From: Takakia lepidozioides
Lineage: Eukaryota; Streptophyta; Takakiopsida; Takakiales; Takakiaceae
Direction: 5' to 3'
Length of the DNA: 64,000 nt
Assembly (NCBI GenBank): GCA_030704615.1
Contig: CM060732.1
Coordinates: forward strand, 35,383,053-35,447,052
The first letter of the stretch is position 1, and every line of letters begins with the position of its first letter. Positions 21,481 through 31,963 of the stretch are shown here, in pieces. The translations under genes and the position numbers were made by a program. The notes below the pieces were generated by a model that made no database searches, was not told the DNA's origin, and saw nothing but the letters and a program-made list of their open reading frames with translations.

Positions 21481-21850
21481 CAATAAGACGTCACAACGAT
21501 GATGTCAGCCAAATTAGCTTCAAGATGAAGACTCCACATTCAATGTACTTGATACACGCTAAGGAGGAAGGAGCATCACACATCAATATATATAGTTACA
21601 CTTACAGCATTCTTGCATCTTGTATTGGCAGCATTGAGTCATAGGAATCAGATACATTGGAGCTGTCGTTTACCCAACTACCAGATCAGCCGTTCCGATT
21701 CTCACGACCTTCAACATCACGCCGACGCTCTCGAGACGATGGGCCACCAATGCGACGCGTACATCATCGTCTAAACCCTGTTTGGATGTCATTAAGGTGT
21801 CCACATTCCCATTCAGGGTCAAGTGACACGCTTCGACAACGCGTCCCATG
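21481..21850 (+). repeat. Probable 3' LTR remnant of fragment D
   Basis: Just after the chromodomain comes GGAGGAAGGAGCA (about 21562), a purine tract of the kind that primes plus-strand synthesis, then TCAATATATATAG, a TATA-like box. There is no second copy in the window to fix the ends, so this is positional. Confidence 0.4.
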
Positions 21851-22476
21851 ATTGGCTGAATGGGGATAGGAACGCACTAGGTCAAGTAACACCATAACTT
21901 ATTTTACTTCGGCAAAGTCCACATTTTTTATTTTTCTTAATGGGGTGGGGCTAATCTATTGCTAACCCTATATGTATCTATGATGTGAACCGTAAAAGTG
22001 TGCGACTTTTAGTTTCTGCAAAAACTTAGCTTGCTAGCGTGTTTTTATCATCTCTTTGGAAAGATCCTACAATCAGTTAATTTTGGAAAAATTCTTATCA
22101 TAAGTTTGAATTGTCAAAATATAAGTTGTTGGGTTTTCACAATTCACCTTATATCTAAAACTTGGAAGTTATGTTTGATTAATTAATGGTATAAGGCTCG
22201 GCCCTACCGAAGTGAGTCAAACAAAAATAAGCGATTAATTCAATTGAAGCATATGTGCGGATGATATTTTCTTTTCCCATATTTTGTTGGAAAGGAACTT
22301 GAGCAACTGTTACAAGCTCTTGAGTGACCCACTTTCAGCCTTTTGAGAGAGAGAGAGGACAGAACCCAGCCCAAAGGCAGACAAAACCATAAGGGATGGA
22401 AATATTCGTTGTTGTCAAATTATTATATTGTATAACAACAAAAAGTAGTAGTAGGACACCCCATGCCAGAACATTA
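21851..22476. other. Intergenic, SINE-tail motif only
   Basis: I see no gene. GGTCAAGTAACACCATAACTT at about 21871 matches the tail motif shared by several SINE-like repeats in this window. The rest is AT-rich. Confidence 0.5.
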
Positions 22477-22780
22477 TGGGTACGTTCAGACCTAGAGGTA
22501 GCAGGTGCAGTAAACCGCAAATAAGACATCGATGTTCAGACCTGATTCTGCTATCGACGGATATTGTCGACGTGGCACCGTTATCGACGCACCTAATTCC
22601 TGGTGGTAACTATCGATTACTCATGGTGATAACAAAATGGCGGGATATAAAAATGATCTGAAATCTTGCAGTCCCGCTTCTAACTCCGTCGATATGCTGT
22701 CGCTCCCAAATCCAGACTGATAGCTGTCTGTTCCCGCTCCTCACTCGGTCCTCCTCGCTCACTCCTCATTTGCACGCACA

Positions 22781-23989
22781 ATGGCCAACAAGGAAGACTC
22801 AAACAGCAAGATGGAGACAGACAATTCTGAACGTTCTGATAGCGGTGCTAGAGGTCTCATCCCATTGCGAGGAGGAGGGGGAGGAAGAGGAGGAGGTTCT
22901 TCACGGCAGAGATAGACAAATTGGCATCACGATGAGGTTCTTGCTCTCATAGCATGCCAGCGCAGGGAGCATGTTGCACAGAAACGAATAGTTGATCTGA
23001 GGGGGAACATGGTACCTGCGGTGCAGAGATGGAATAAAATATCAGAGCAGCTCCATGCCATGACATTGACAAAGACCCCAAGAAACGGGAAAATGTGCAA
23101 AGATAAATGGAACTGCATCAACGGAGAGTACAAGAAAATTAGCGACTACCATAAGGGTTCTGGACACAACACCTCCTACTGGGATATGAGCATAGAAGAT
23201 CGTGAAAAGTATCACCTCCCCAAACATTCCAATGCGGAATTTTATGATGCCATAGAAGCCTTCCAGGGAGAGAGAATCGTGAATGCTCCAGTTCATGTGA
23301 AAGACATTCATGCACAAGGTGACAGAGTATATGTACTGCCAAGAGATCAAGAACAAGATGAAGAAAATGCTGGTGCGGCAGACAATCAATCCAACATGCA
23401 GGAGAATCATGATGACGAGGAACCCTGTGAGGGTCAGCTCCGACGGGTTAATCCTGGCAACACTGAGGGTAATATGAATCCAGTCAATGTCATCAATCTC
23501 GATGATGAGTATTCGCAGTCTCGTGGCTGTGCTCAACATCCTTTTGTCATCAATTTAGATGGCACATCTGGGGCTTCAACACCAATGCGAGGTGCAACAA
23601 ATCCTCAAGTAGGGGTGACACCAACGGCTCCAGGGAGTACCGGGATCAAAAGGAAACGAACCTAAGTTTTTATGCCAGTCATCGAAGCAACAGATAAAAA
23701 TAGTGAAGTGCTTCTGGATGCTGTGGATCGGATCAATTCTACCCAGGTTGACATTGATAGTAACAGGACAAAGGTGAATGCCGAAACCTTCAAGGAGAAC
23801 CTGAACTACATGAAAAACAGAGACAAGAAGACTCGGAAAATGAGCAACAAGATGATCGGTGTCCTCGCAAATTTGAGTACTGCGATGTGTCACGCATTCA
23901 TTAAAGACCCAGCATTAGTGCCTCCAGCAGTCCATTTGTCCGAATCATTTGACGATGAAGCAGAACGTCCAGCGACAAACACCATTTAG
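22781..23989 (+). pseudogene. Harbinger Myb/trihelix-like DNA-binding protein
   Basis: In PIF/Harbinger elements this second protein binds the ends and brings the transposase to the nucleus. The ATG at 22781 starts a Gly-rich N-terminus, then TNWHHDEVLALI, VQRWNKISEQL and CKDKWNCINGEYKKI, three helices with the expected tryptophans. The tail is acidic and Asn-rich. Two in-frame stops interrupt one continuous frame: TAG at 22913-22915, probably from TGG since a Trp is expected, and TAA at 23663-23665. The remainder to the TAG at 23987-23989 is open. Otherwise well preserved. Confidence 0.75.
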
Positions 23990-24218
23990 CTACGCATTTC
24001 TGAAGGTTACCAGACTAGCTCCAGTGCTCTGCACTTCAATTCAATTCAACTGGGTTCTGCAATTTAGCTAGATGGCTTTCTATTCTTTTGGATTCAGGCT
24101 AGTTCTACATTCCAGGCTTACTCAAATGTCCAGCTACGCACTTCCAATTTTGTCCCAGATCATGCAATTCATCTGTCAAACAATGATGTGAACTTGAATT
24201 TTCAAAGCAATGCTCAAT

Positions 24219-25577
24219 TCAAGCATTATCCTGATCTATGCGTGGCCGTCTGTTGCCCAGAAATGTTTCCAGTGCCTCACGTTGGTTTATTCCTGACAAT
24301 TCGATGCCTTCCAGAACGGGTTCCACTTCATTTAACAATGCTTCTTGATCTACCATATTATTATTCACCTGTAGGCGTCTTCTGGCACCTTGTGGTCGAC
24401 CTTGTAGTTCCTCAGGTTGAGCTTCTTGCTCCAACTGGTGCATTAGAGCATCAACGTCCACGTCCCTGCCATCTAGAATTAGATTATACAGCATGCAACA
24501 CGAAATTACGACATCGGGAAGAAAGTGGACGTTAAGGTTGATTTTGTGCAGCAATTCCCGAAATGTCTTCTTGAGTATACCGAATGCATTTTCAACAACG
24601 CTTCTGCCCCTGCACAAGTGTATGTTATATAGCGCTTCCAGAATCGTATGGTTCACAGCCGCATTGTACTTATGGGGAATCATGAGCCATGGCAACAAGG
24701 GGTAACCTTTGTCGCCAATGATATAAGGTTGGATGTCGTCCTGAGAACCCCGATCAAGATTGAATAATCCTTCGTACGTGGCCTTCTGGTAAAGATTGGA
24801 CAACCTCAAAATTCTTGAGTAGTTCATTGACCCAGGCATGCCTACGTACACATCCTTGAAACGTTTGTCATGGTCTACCACGGCCTGCAATTGCATACTG
24901 TATGCCTTGCTTTTGTACGAGTAATAATCTGTGGCGAATGGACCTCTTGGTTTTGGTATATGAATCTGCATGCAATCTATAGCACCATGTATGGAAGGCA
25001 TACCACAAAACTGTTTGAAACCATTCATGACGTGAAGCAAGTCATCGCCTTGAGGCCAACGAATTTGGTTTTTGAAGACCACATTCACAACCTCGACAAA
25101 CTCGTGTAACACCATACTCACAGAAAATTTTCCAATTGCAAATATTTCACTGAATTGGAGGTATTCCGCTCCATGAGAAAGTTTATACAAGGAACACGCT
25201 ACCCTGATACCTACAGGAATTGTTGCTCTGTACTTTGTGTTTTGTTTCTCAATCAATGGTTTCACTTTCTGCGTAATCTGCTCAAGTACTTCCCTGGTCA
25301 CGCGGAAGTGCTCAATCCACCTTTGGTTGTCATATTGTGTCACAAGGAAGTGAGAATACCAGGTAGTGCTTCGTGCCTTTACCCAGTCTCCTAGTTCTCG
25401 ACTCATGAGTAGTTCATAAATGCATGACAATCTGTATTGATGCAAAATGACTGCATTTCGCATGGCTTCAAAACTTGATCTGTTCTCATCTCCGAGGTCA
25501 TGGCACAAGTTCAACTGCTCATTTTCAACATCATGGCATAACAATATTTGCTCCTGCGCCTGTAAAACAACATGCAA
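24219..25577 (-). CDS. PIF/Harbinger DDE transposase
   Basis: An unbroken frame of about 450 residues, normal for the family. The nuclease residues lie in HGAIDCMQIHI (Asp), IIGDKGYPLLPW (Asp) and RSVVENAFGILK (Glu). The N-terminal part around VACSLYKLSHGAEY is the usual helix-turn-helix region. No ATG is at the upstream end of the frame; the first in-frame Met is at about residue 40 (AMRNAVIL). TTGTTTTACAG just before GCGCAGGAGC looks like a splice acceptor, so a short 5' exon may lie near 25600-25745, where a frame beginning MRLLSLFKIMQG is seen. It is the only transposase here with no lesion in its catalytic domain, so activity is possible. Confidence 0.9.
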   Translation of the reverse strand: MHVVLQAQEQILLCHDVENEQLNLCHDLGDENRSSFEAMRNAVILHQYRLSCIYELLMSRELGDWVKARSTTWYSHFLVTQYDNQRWIEHFRVTREVLEQITQKVKPLIEKQNTKYRATIPVGIRVACSLYKLSHGAEYLQFSEIFAIGKFSVSMVLHEFVEVVNVVFKNQIRWPQGDDLLHVMNGFKQFCGMPSIHGAIDCMQIHIPKPRGPFATDYYSYKSKAYSMQLQAVVDHDKRFKDVYVGMPGSMNYSRILRLSNLYQKATYEGLFNLDRGSQDDIQPYIIGDKGYPLLPWLMIPHKYNAAVNHTILEALYNIHLCRGRSVVENAFGILKKTFRELLHKINLNVHFLPDVVISCCMLYNLILDGRDVDVDALMHQLEQEAQPEELQGRPQGARRRLQVNNNMVDQEALLNEVEPVLEGIELSGINQREALETFLGNRRPRIDQDNA

Positions 25578-25949
25578 GAACTATGCCAGAAGAATTACTT
25601 TGATTGTCCTCATGATAAACGCCCGATGAGCTCTCTGCGATTTGATGAGCAACGTGCCTGAAACGAATAGAGTAATGGAGAACGAAGTGCAGCACAGGGA
25701 AGTTAGGCTCGATATCTATATCGCCTTGCATAATCTTGAACAGAGATAGCAAGCGCATGGAAATCAATGATTGACGCGTTATTATTTTATTTATTTCCAC
25801 GCAGGTTTGAATAGAGATATCGAGAGGTCGATAAGTAAATACCCCAGTCGAAAAGTTACGTATCCAAGATCCTCTAGGGGTATCACCCGGCCTTTATCAC
25901 CGCGGCTCTATCTCTAGGTATGAACGTATCTTATGACAACCAAATTTTA

Positions 25950-26165
25950 ATCTAGAGCTGATAGCTGAGTTGGATAGTGAACTTTGTGACACCGGAATGA
26001 TTTGGGGCTCAAATCCTACTAACTTGTCTTGTGTGCAGGTATGTTTCACGGCTAATTAGTATCTCATTATTGCTTCCATGGCTTACTAGTATATGAAAGG
26101 GGGTAGCCCTTCGGGCTCAAGTGACACTAAAGTGGAGACTTGTTTTAGTGTAGAGCAGGAATAGG
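25950..26165 (+). repeat. tRNA-derived SINE
   Basis: An A box TAGCTGAGTTGG (about 25966) and a B box-like GGCTCAAATCC (about 26008) give a Pol III promoter spacing, then an unrelated body, ending near CTTCGGGCTCAAGTGACACTAAAG, which resembles the tail of the other SINEs. Confidence 0.65.
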
Positions 26166-26304
26166 GTGCCTTATCGCCACGTCATTGTTGTCATTTTCTT
26201 AAGCTGCCTGGGAAAAAAAACTGAATTTTGAAGATATTTGGCAAATCTGCTATAGTAGCGTTTTCTTCAGTTCTTCAGCCACGTCATTGTCGTCAATTTT
26301 AAGC

Positions 26305-26337
26305 CCCCCCACCCCCCCCCCCCCCCCCCCCCCCCCC
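26305..26337 (+). repeat. Poly-C tract
   Basis: About 30 Cs broken by one A, followed by CCAAAACC repeats. A simple repeat; assembly length may be unreliable. Confidence 0.9.
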
Positions 26338-26559
26338 AAACCAAAACCAAAACCAAAAAAATGTTGAGTCTATGATATTATATATTACATGTATGTACAT
26401 CTACTTCGTCTCTATGTTCAAGTATTTTAAGTCTATTTGTTAAGATTTTGATTTCAAAAAACCTTTATAAAACCCACCCTTGATAGGAGTCGTCTTTATA
26501 TGAATCGAGACGTTTGTTTTGTTTGTTTTGTTTTTTTTTGTAGAGTTGAGATGTCCCAA

Positions 26560-26828
26560 ACTGCGGAGCCCCACCCTGAGTGCTTGGTACCGTTGGAAAG
26601 CCTCGATGAGAGGGGGGTGCACCGGCTTGGTCTCATGATTTTTGGACGTGCGGTGTGGGAGATGTGGAATTTCAAGTACTTTTGGTCGTCAAAAATTCGT
26701 GAAAAATAGCAAAGTGGGCATTTCTGGGACAATGATTGGAGCCTCGACATGAGAGATATAAAGGGAAAGGTCTCCGGTTCAAATATGGTCATAGGCTCTA
26801 TGGGGAAAAAAAAAAAAAAAAAAAAAGA
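26560..26828 (+). repeat. SINE-like repeat with poly-A tail
   Basis: TCTCCGGTTCAAATATGG (about 26770) is B-box-like and a run of about 20 As follows. The segment from 26562 resembles transcribed SINE DNA. I cannot define the 5' end. Confidence 0.4.
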
Positions 26829-27029
26829 TTAGACTTACATAACTTATATGACATTGGACACTTGGGCCAACGGCAAAGGCTACCTTAGTAGCCATAAAAT
26901 GAAATGGCTCGAATAAATTTGATAAAAGTACTGTCAGATTGTACTCCTCCATTAAAGTTTTGTAAAATTTGAATATTATTCTCAGAAATCGTCACTAGTA
27001 TTCTGGAACAATTCGCAACTCTAGTTTAC

Positions 27030-27215
27030 ATTTGTTTGAGAACCAAATTATAGCCCAATGGGCACGTACCATCTTGAAAGTGGTTGGGTTCAATCCACCG
27101 ATTGGTGCCATCACAAAGGCGTCCACCTTCTTGCCGGACGGCAGTAAGCCTTCGGGATGAAGAGACACCATAATTTACACTTCCTTCGGGAAGCATCAGA
27201 TATTATTATTATTAT
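27030..27215 (+). repeat. tRNA-derived SINE
   Basis: TGGTTGGGTTCAATCCACC (about 27087) is a good B box. The tail CGGGATGAAGAGACACCATA (about 27154) then ATTTACACTTC is the family tail motif, followed by ATT repeats. Confidence 0.6.
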
Positions 27216-27837
27216 TGTTATTCTCTTTGCTTTCAACAACCCCTCCACATTTTAATGAAAGGGGTTAAATTTCCCCTTCTCTATAAATAGCATAATTTAT
27301 GAGATGTCACTTAGAAGTTTCTTCTTCTAATAATTAAATAAATCAGTGTAGTCACATTGAATGTCCAGGGCCATTATTATTTGAATAACGTGATATAATT
27401 TATTTATTTATTCAGCCATTTTTTAGATGATATGATGCAGGTGTTTTTAGGTAGTATCCTTCGCTCCCTTGGGTCTCCTTGTCTTAATCTTCATCTTCAA
27501 TGGACAGTAATGACACATATTTTATCTCAACAATATTGACTCTCTAATTATGTCAAGATCATTTTCAGTTTTGGACCTTTTTTTTTTTTTTTTTTTTGGT
27601 CACTTCTAGTCTTGAAATCAACGGGAGCAAGTCAGGCGGAGATCTCTCAAGTGCTCAAGTAAAACTTAAAAGTGAGATGTAATGAATTTTACAATGTATA
27701 TTGTTGGTTTATGTGAGTATTACACAAGTTTCCAGAGTTGTGGAATCATTATGTAGGAGATCCAAACCCATTTCAGAATAATTTTTTTCTAAGAAAATTG
27801 TGAATAACTGTTTGTGAGTAAAACAAATCTGGAGTTT

Positions 27838-28235
27838 ATCAAAACACATGGATCAATTTCATTATGGCCGATTCAGAATTCGTGGATAAGATTCCAAATC
27901 ACTTGCCAAAATAGAGCAAGTTAAACTGGTCTAACTCACCAAACTTGCCTAATTGGCCTAACTCACCCTCCATCCCCTCGACTAAACGGATAACTCTATT
28001 GGCTTTGAGGTTTTCATGTGTTGTTTCTTCATGCATCATTGTCGAAACACATGGATCGATATTTCCTTATGAATTCAGAATCGGTGGGTAAGATCCCCAA
28101 AACACTTGACAAATAGAGCAAGTTGAACACCATGATGAGCACAAGATTGGCATTAACCTTCCTTTATCAATTAGATGTCTCGTGACATTTGGCTTTAAGG
28201 TTTTCATACGTAGTTTCTTCATGCATCATTAGTAT
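27838..28235 (+). repeat. Tandem duplication of about 195-205 bp
   Basis: AAACACATGGATC, AGCAAGTTRAAC and GGTTTTCATRYGTWGTTTCTTC occur in the same order twice, with the second set about 195-205 bp further on. No gene is seen in or around it; 27216-29700 otherwise shows nothing I can assign. Confidence 0.6.
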
Positions 28236-28239
28236 CACA

Positions 28240-30400
28240 AATCTTATTCTTTGTCTTTGCCAAGTTTGTCGTGCACTTAAGCATCGTGCCACAATATACA
28301 TCGTTGTCCACCATACATTCTAAGCACACAATCCTAGAAAGCTATGCCACAATGATAATGAAAGTGAACACAATGGAAACACTCCACTCATGAATCCACT
28401 CAATCACATAAACTAAGTCAAGCCAAGGGCACCCTTGCTAAGGGAATCCACCCTACAAAGCCCTCAACACACTCCCTCTCAATACCTAGAGCTATGGAGG
28501 TGAGAGAGGCTCATGGAGGCTCAACTACAAGAAGATGAGCCCTCCTCAACACTCACAAGGGAAAACCATCCCCATGTCCCAAGTGAGGTTTGACACCTCA
28601 CTTGGCATGTGAGACCAAATGAAGTCCCAACACACAAAATACAAATATAAATGTCCTAGTTAACTAGAAGTAGGTAACTCTAGTTAACCATGACTAAAAC
28701 CATGACATTTTCTAGACTTGATAATCCACTTTCCCTCCAAGTTTTAAGAATTTTGGGGTTGGTTTTCTTGTGGCTCCTTTGTAGTGTCTTTGAGGGAGGT
28801 CTAGTAGAAGTCGGCAGCAAAAACTATTTGGCTGAGGATCAATTTGGAAATTTGCAACCCACTTGGATGGCTTTTTACGGATGGGACTGCATCACAACCA
28901 ACAACTTAAGAGAGTTAGAGCGGGGGACCCTTCCACGTGGTCAAACCTGACCAAAAGTTGACGTCAAGGTTGGGTTTTGAAGCTCAGCGGGGCGTATCTA
29001 TGTGCAACCTGGACTCCAAACCCTATCTTGGGTCCTAACCTCCCGCACCCCCCCCATGATGAATGGGAAGTTAAGAGATCAGGTCCAATCTTTGACTTTT
29101 ACTTGAATTTGGGAGTTGATTGTTGGGATGACTTGTTCAGCATGTCTCTTTTTTTTTCTTTGCTCTCATTCCTTGATTAAAGCAACCTATTAGCAGCTGT
29201 TTCTCTTGGGAGATGGGGTAGTTACGTGGACGGGTCAAGTTATTGTCAAACCCATTCTAACGATGACATCATTGGACGGGGTTGGATCTACATGGAAACA
29301 GTTTCTAAACCAAGTTGGCTAGCTTGCTGCTTGAGTGGCCCATTTCCGGCCTGATTCCTAGGGTTACCACGAAAACTACACGAGAACACTAAGAATAATG
29401 TAAGAAGTGCATAAGTGCAATTTTCTGATTGGATGGTACGTCAGTTTCTGACATGTCAAATCGTCCCGGCCACCTTCTCTGGAGGGTGAGCTGAAATGGG
29501 GCTCAAAAGGGGTGTCATGGCATGAAGTGTAATTCCACTTGGTCTCGAAATTTGACTAAGTCCAAATTGGGACTAGTATAAAATGCTCTGAGGAGTTAGA
29601 TGAGACAAGGTTGACACAAACCAGAAGAGTCGGGGTGACACAATCCACAGTTACACATAAGTCATCCATCAAAATTAATCAAACCTTGCACCTCACCGCC
29701 TACACAACCATCACCTTACCCGTCGGTCACAATATCTATGTGGCTTGATTTTATGGCACATGCTTGAGCTGACATGTACGGCCCGGGAGGTACCGCCTGT
29801 AAACCCCCATCCGGCTGTCTCCTCGAGACGGGTTTGCAATTGTGCTTCCACTTCGTGTTGCTGCTACTTGGATGCATTTGCAAGGAGTTTCCCATGGCAA
29901 TGATGTCTACGGCATTGGTGTTCTCTTGCAAACAACGACTTCTTCATTCTGACTCACCCTACGCACTTACAGGGGGTTATTTCAATTTACTGTCAAATTA
30001 GAAGTTGAAACCAATGAGAGTGATTCAGATTCATTTTTTAGCTATAATGAACCAATACTGAAGTAGCTTGTATTTCAACATTGCGTTTGAATATTTGAGG
30101 ATTGATTGATGGTACAGCTGACGAGGTCATGAAAACAAGCATTTCTTCAAGCCTACACATCAATGTTTAGTGATTATCAACCTTGGAACTTTACAATGTT
30201 ATACCCAGTTTTTTGGTAAAATCATATGACTCTTCCCATGCATTGTGCATATTCCAAGATGGTTCTATAACGGACAACTCATAATGCATGCACTTGTAGG
30301 GATTTTTTTTTCTGCGCCTTGCATTATGTCTTCTCCTCCCCTACTCACAATCTGATGTTTTTCTTTGATCCATCTGTGCCCTTGCATTTTTTCTCCCCTC
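28240..30400. other. Intergenic, no gene recognised
   Basis: Short open stretches (for example 28690-28950 and 29774-30001) lack any motif I know and have no supporting context. AT-rich with T-runs. I see nothing to annotate. Confidence 0.5.
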
Positions 30401-30404
30401 TCAC

Positions 30405-30990
30405 ATATTGGCTCCCATGCATAACATCCCCCATGTCTCTTCTCTCCCTAAGTTGATCCCCCGTTTTTTCCCCCCTTCAGTCCAATCCCTCAAACGTCAG
30501 CTCTTCTTCAGTCCGATCACTCACATGTCAGTTCCCTTGTTATCTGATCCCCCAAAATTCACCCCGTCTGAACTCCCCTCCAGTCAGCTTCCCCCACATG
30601 TGCTCCCCTCCAATCTGTTCCCCTCATGTGTCGGTTGCCCCTATGTTGCCCCCCCACGTGCTAGATTTCCCTTCCCCTCGTGTTTAATCTACCATCGCCT
30701 CAGATCCCTCCCATGTGCTCCCCTCCAGTGAGATCCCCCCACGTGTCTGCTCCCCTCCAATGATATCCTCCACATGTCTGCTCTTCTAATGACATTGATC
30801 CCCTGCAAGTGTGTCGCATCCCCTACACGAATTTGTTCCCCCTTTTCCACATCTCCCCAAGTCGTGCTCCTCTGCATTGTGTTTCCTCATGTCCGCTCCA
30901 ATCTCCCCACGTGTCCCCCTCGCTGATCCCCCCATTGTCGAATCCTCCCACGTAGCCCCCCCCCCCCCCCCCCCCCCCCCCCCACCCCCC
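30405..30990 (+). repeat. C-rich degenerate minisatellite with poly-C end
   Basis: Units of the type TCCCCTCCARTSTGATCCCC followed by CACATGTC or CACGTGTC recur from about 30470 to 30950, then a run of about 27 Cs at 30957-30983. Minus-strand poly-Gly open frames across it are artefacts of composition. Confidence 0.7.
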
Positions 30991-31264
30991 CACCACCACC
31001 ACTCAGAACACCACACGTGTGATTCCGCGGTGGTGTCTTCCTCAAGATTATGGTCGTGCGGAAGAGAAAAGAGACGGTGCGACGTTTTTGTTCTCCTCTT
31101 GCCCTCTCATCCTCCACATGCTTTCGAAGGATAGAGATACGCGTTGGCTTTGTTAATACAGGTCACGATGCCCTTCTTGCTTGCAGGAGTGACACCAATA
31201 AGATGACACAGAACACACCTCATTTGTTGTGGATTTGTTATGTCCCCTGGAGCAGAGTCTTTTA

Positions 31265-31630
31265 TTACATAGAATGCCCATGTCGAAACAGTGCGTTTGT
31301 GCGATTTCCAAAAATCCCGTCGATTTTTAAGTACTGGGAACTGCACCTCCACATCCAATACCGTATGTGATGGTGAAATTGTAGAGATGACATTGCAGCC
31401 GAGGCTTGAGGAACTGGTGTATAATGAGTTTGTAGGATGAACGTCCTCCGCAACATGCATTCCACCAAAACTCTCTTATTATCAACATTGATGTCAGGAA
31501 CAACTTCATTTTTTATTTCATCGAAAATATTGGGCTCCATGACTTGAAAAGCTTGTGTAATAACTTCTGTGTAAAACAATGCAAACAAAGAATCCAAATG
31601 ATATTTAATAATTGTGGACAGTTCATACAT
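31265..31630 (-). other. Unrecognised open stretch of 121 codons
   Basis: A normal-composition peptide (includes YTEVITQAFQVMEPNIFDEI and RRTFILQTHYTPVPQ) without a motif I know. Flanks are repeats. It could be an exon of an unknown gene, a transposon remnant or chance. Confidence 0.2.
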
Positions 31631-31963
31631 TTACAAAAATTTGGAATAATATATGGCTAGCCAAAACAAGAGTGCGGAGATAGACACCACACTGCTCAAT
31701 TTATTATTTCATATTGAGATGAATGTTACATACATGGCCTACATCTATATCAATTTCTTTGTCGACTACATGTACATCTACATTTTCAAATTACAAAAAC
31801 TACCTAGCAAGTCAAGGGCGGATCAGTCTTATGCTTCAGTGTTCGGCTTGGCTACTTCATGCTCTAGGAAATGATCTGTTATCATCCCCCAACCACATAT
31901 AAACAACTCGGTCCCTGTTATACCACAAAATAAAGAATTAATTTAGAAAATTAAGCTTTAAAG

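Larger units (their letters stand above)
22477..25930. mobile_element. PIF/Harbinger DNA transposon
   Basis: The termini are inverted: GTACGTTCAGACCTAGAGGTAG near 22480 pairs with CTATCTCTAGGTATGAACGTAT ending 25929. TTA flanks both sides (22474-22476 and 25931-25933), as expected for the 3-bp target duplication. Inside are the two standard genes of this superfamily in convergent orientation, a Myb/trihelix protein and a DDE transposase. Confidence 0.85.

Noticed and set aside
25955-26025. Functional tRNA gene
   Set aside because: Same reason: SINE head with A and B boxes only.
30786-31016. Poly-glycine or poly-proline proteins
   Set aside because: They arise from the C-run at 30957-30983 and flanking C-rich repeats.
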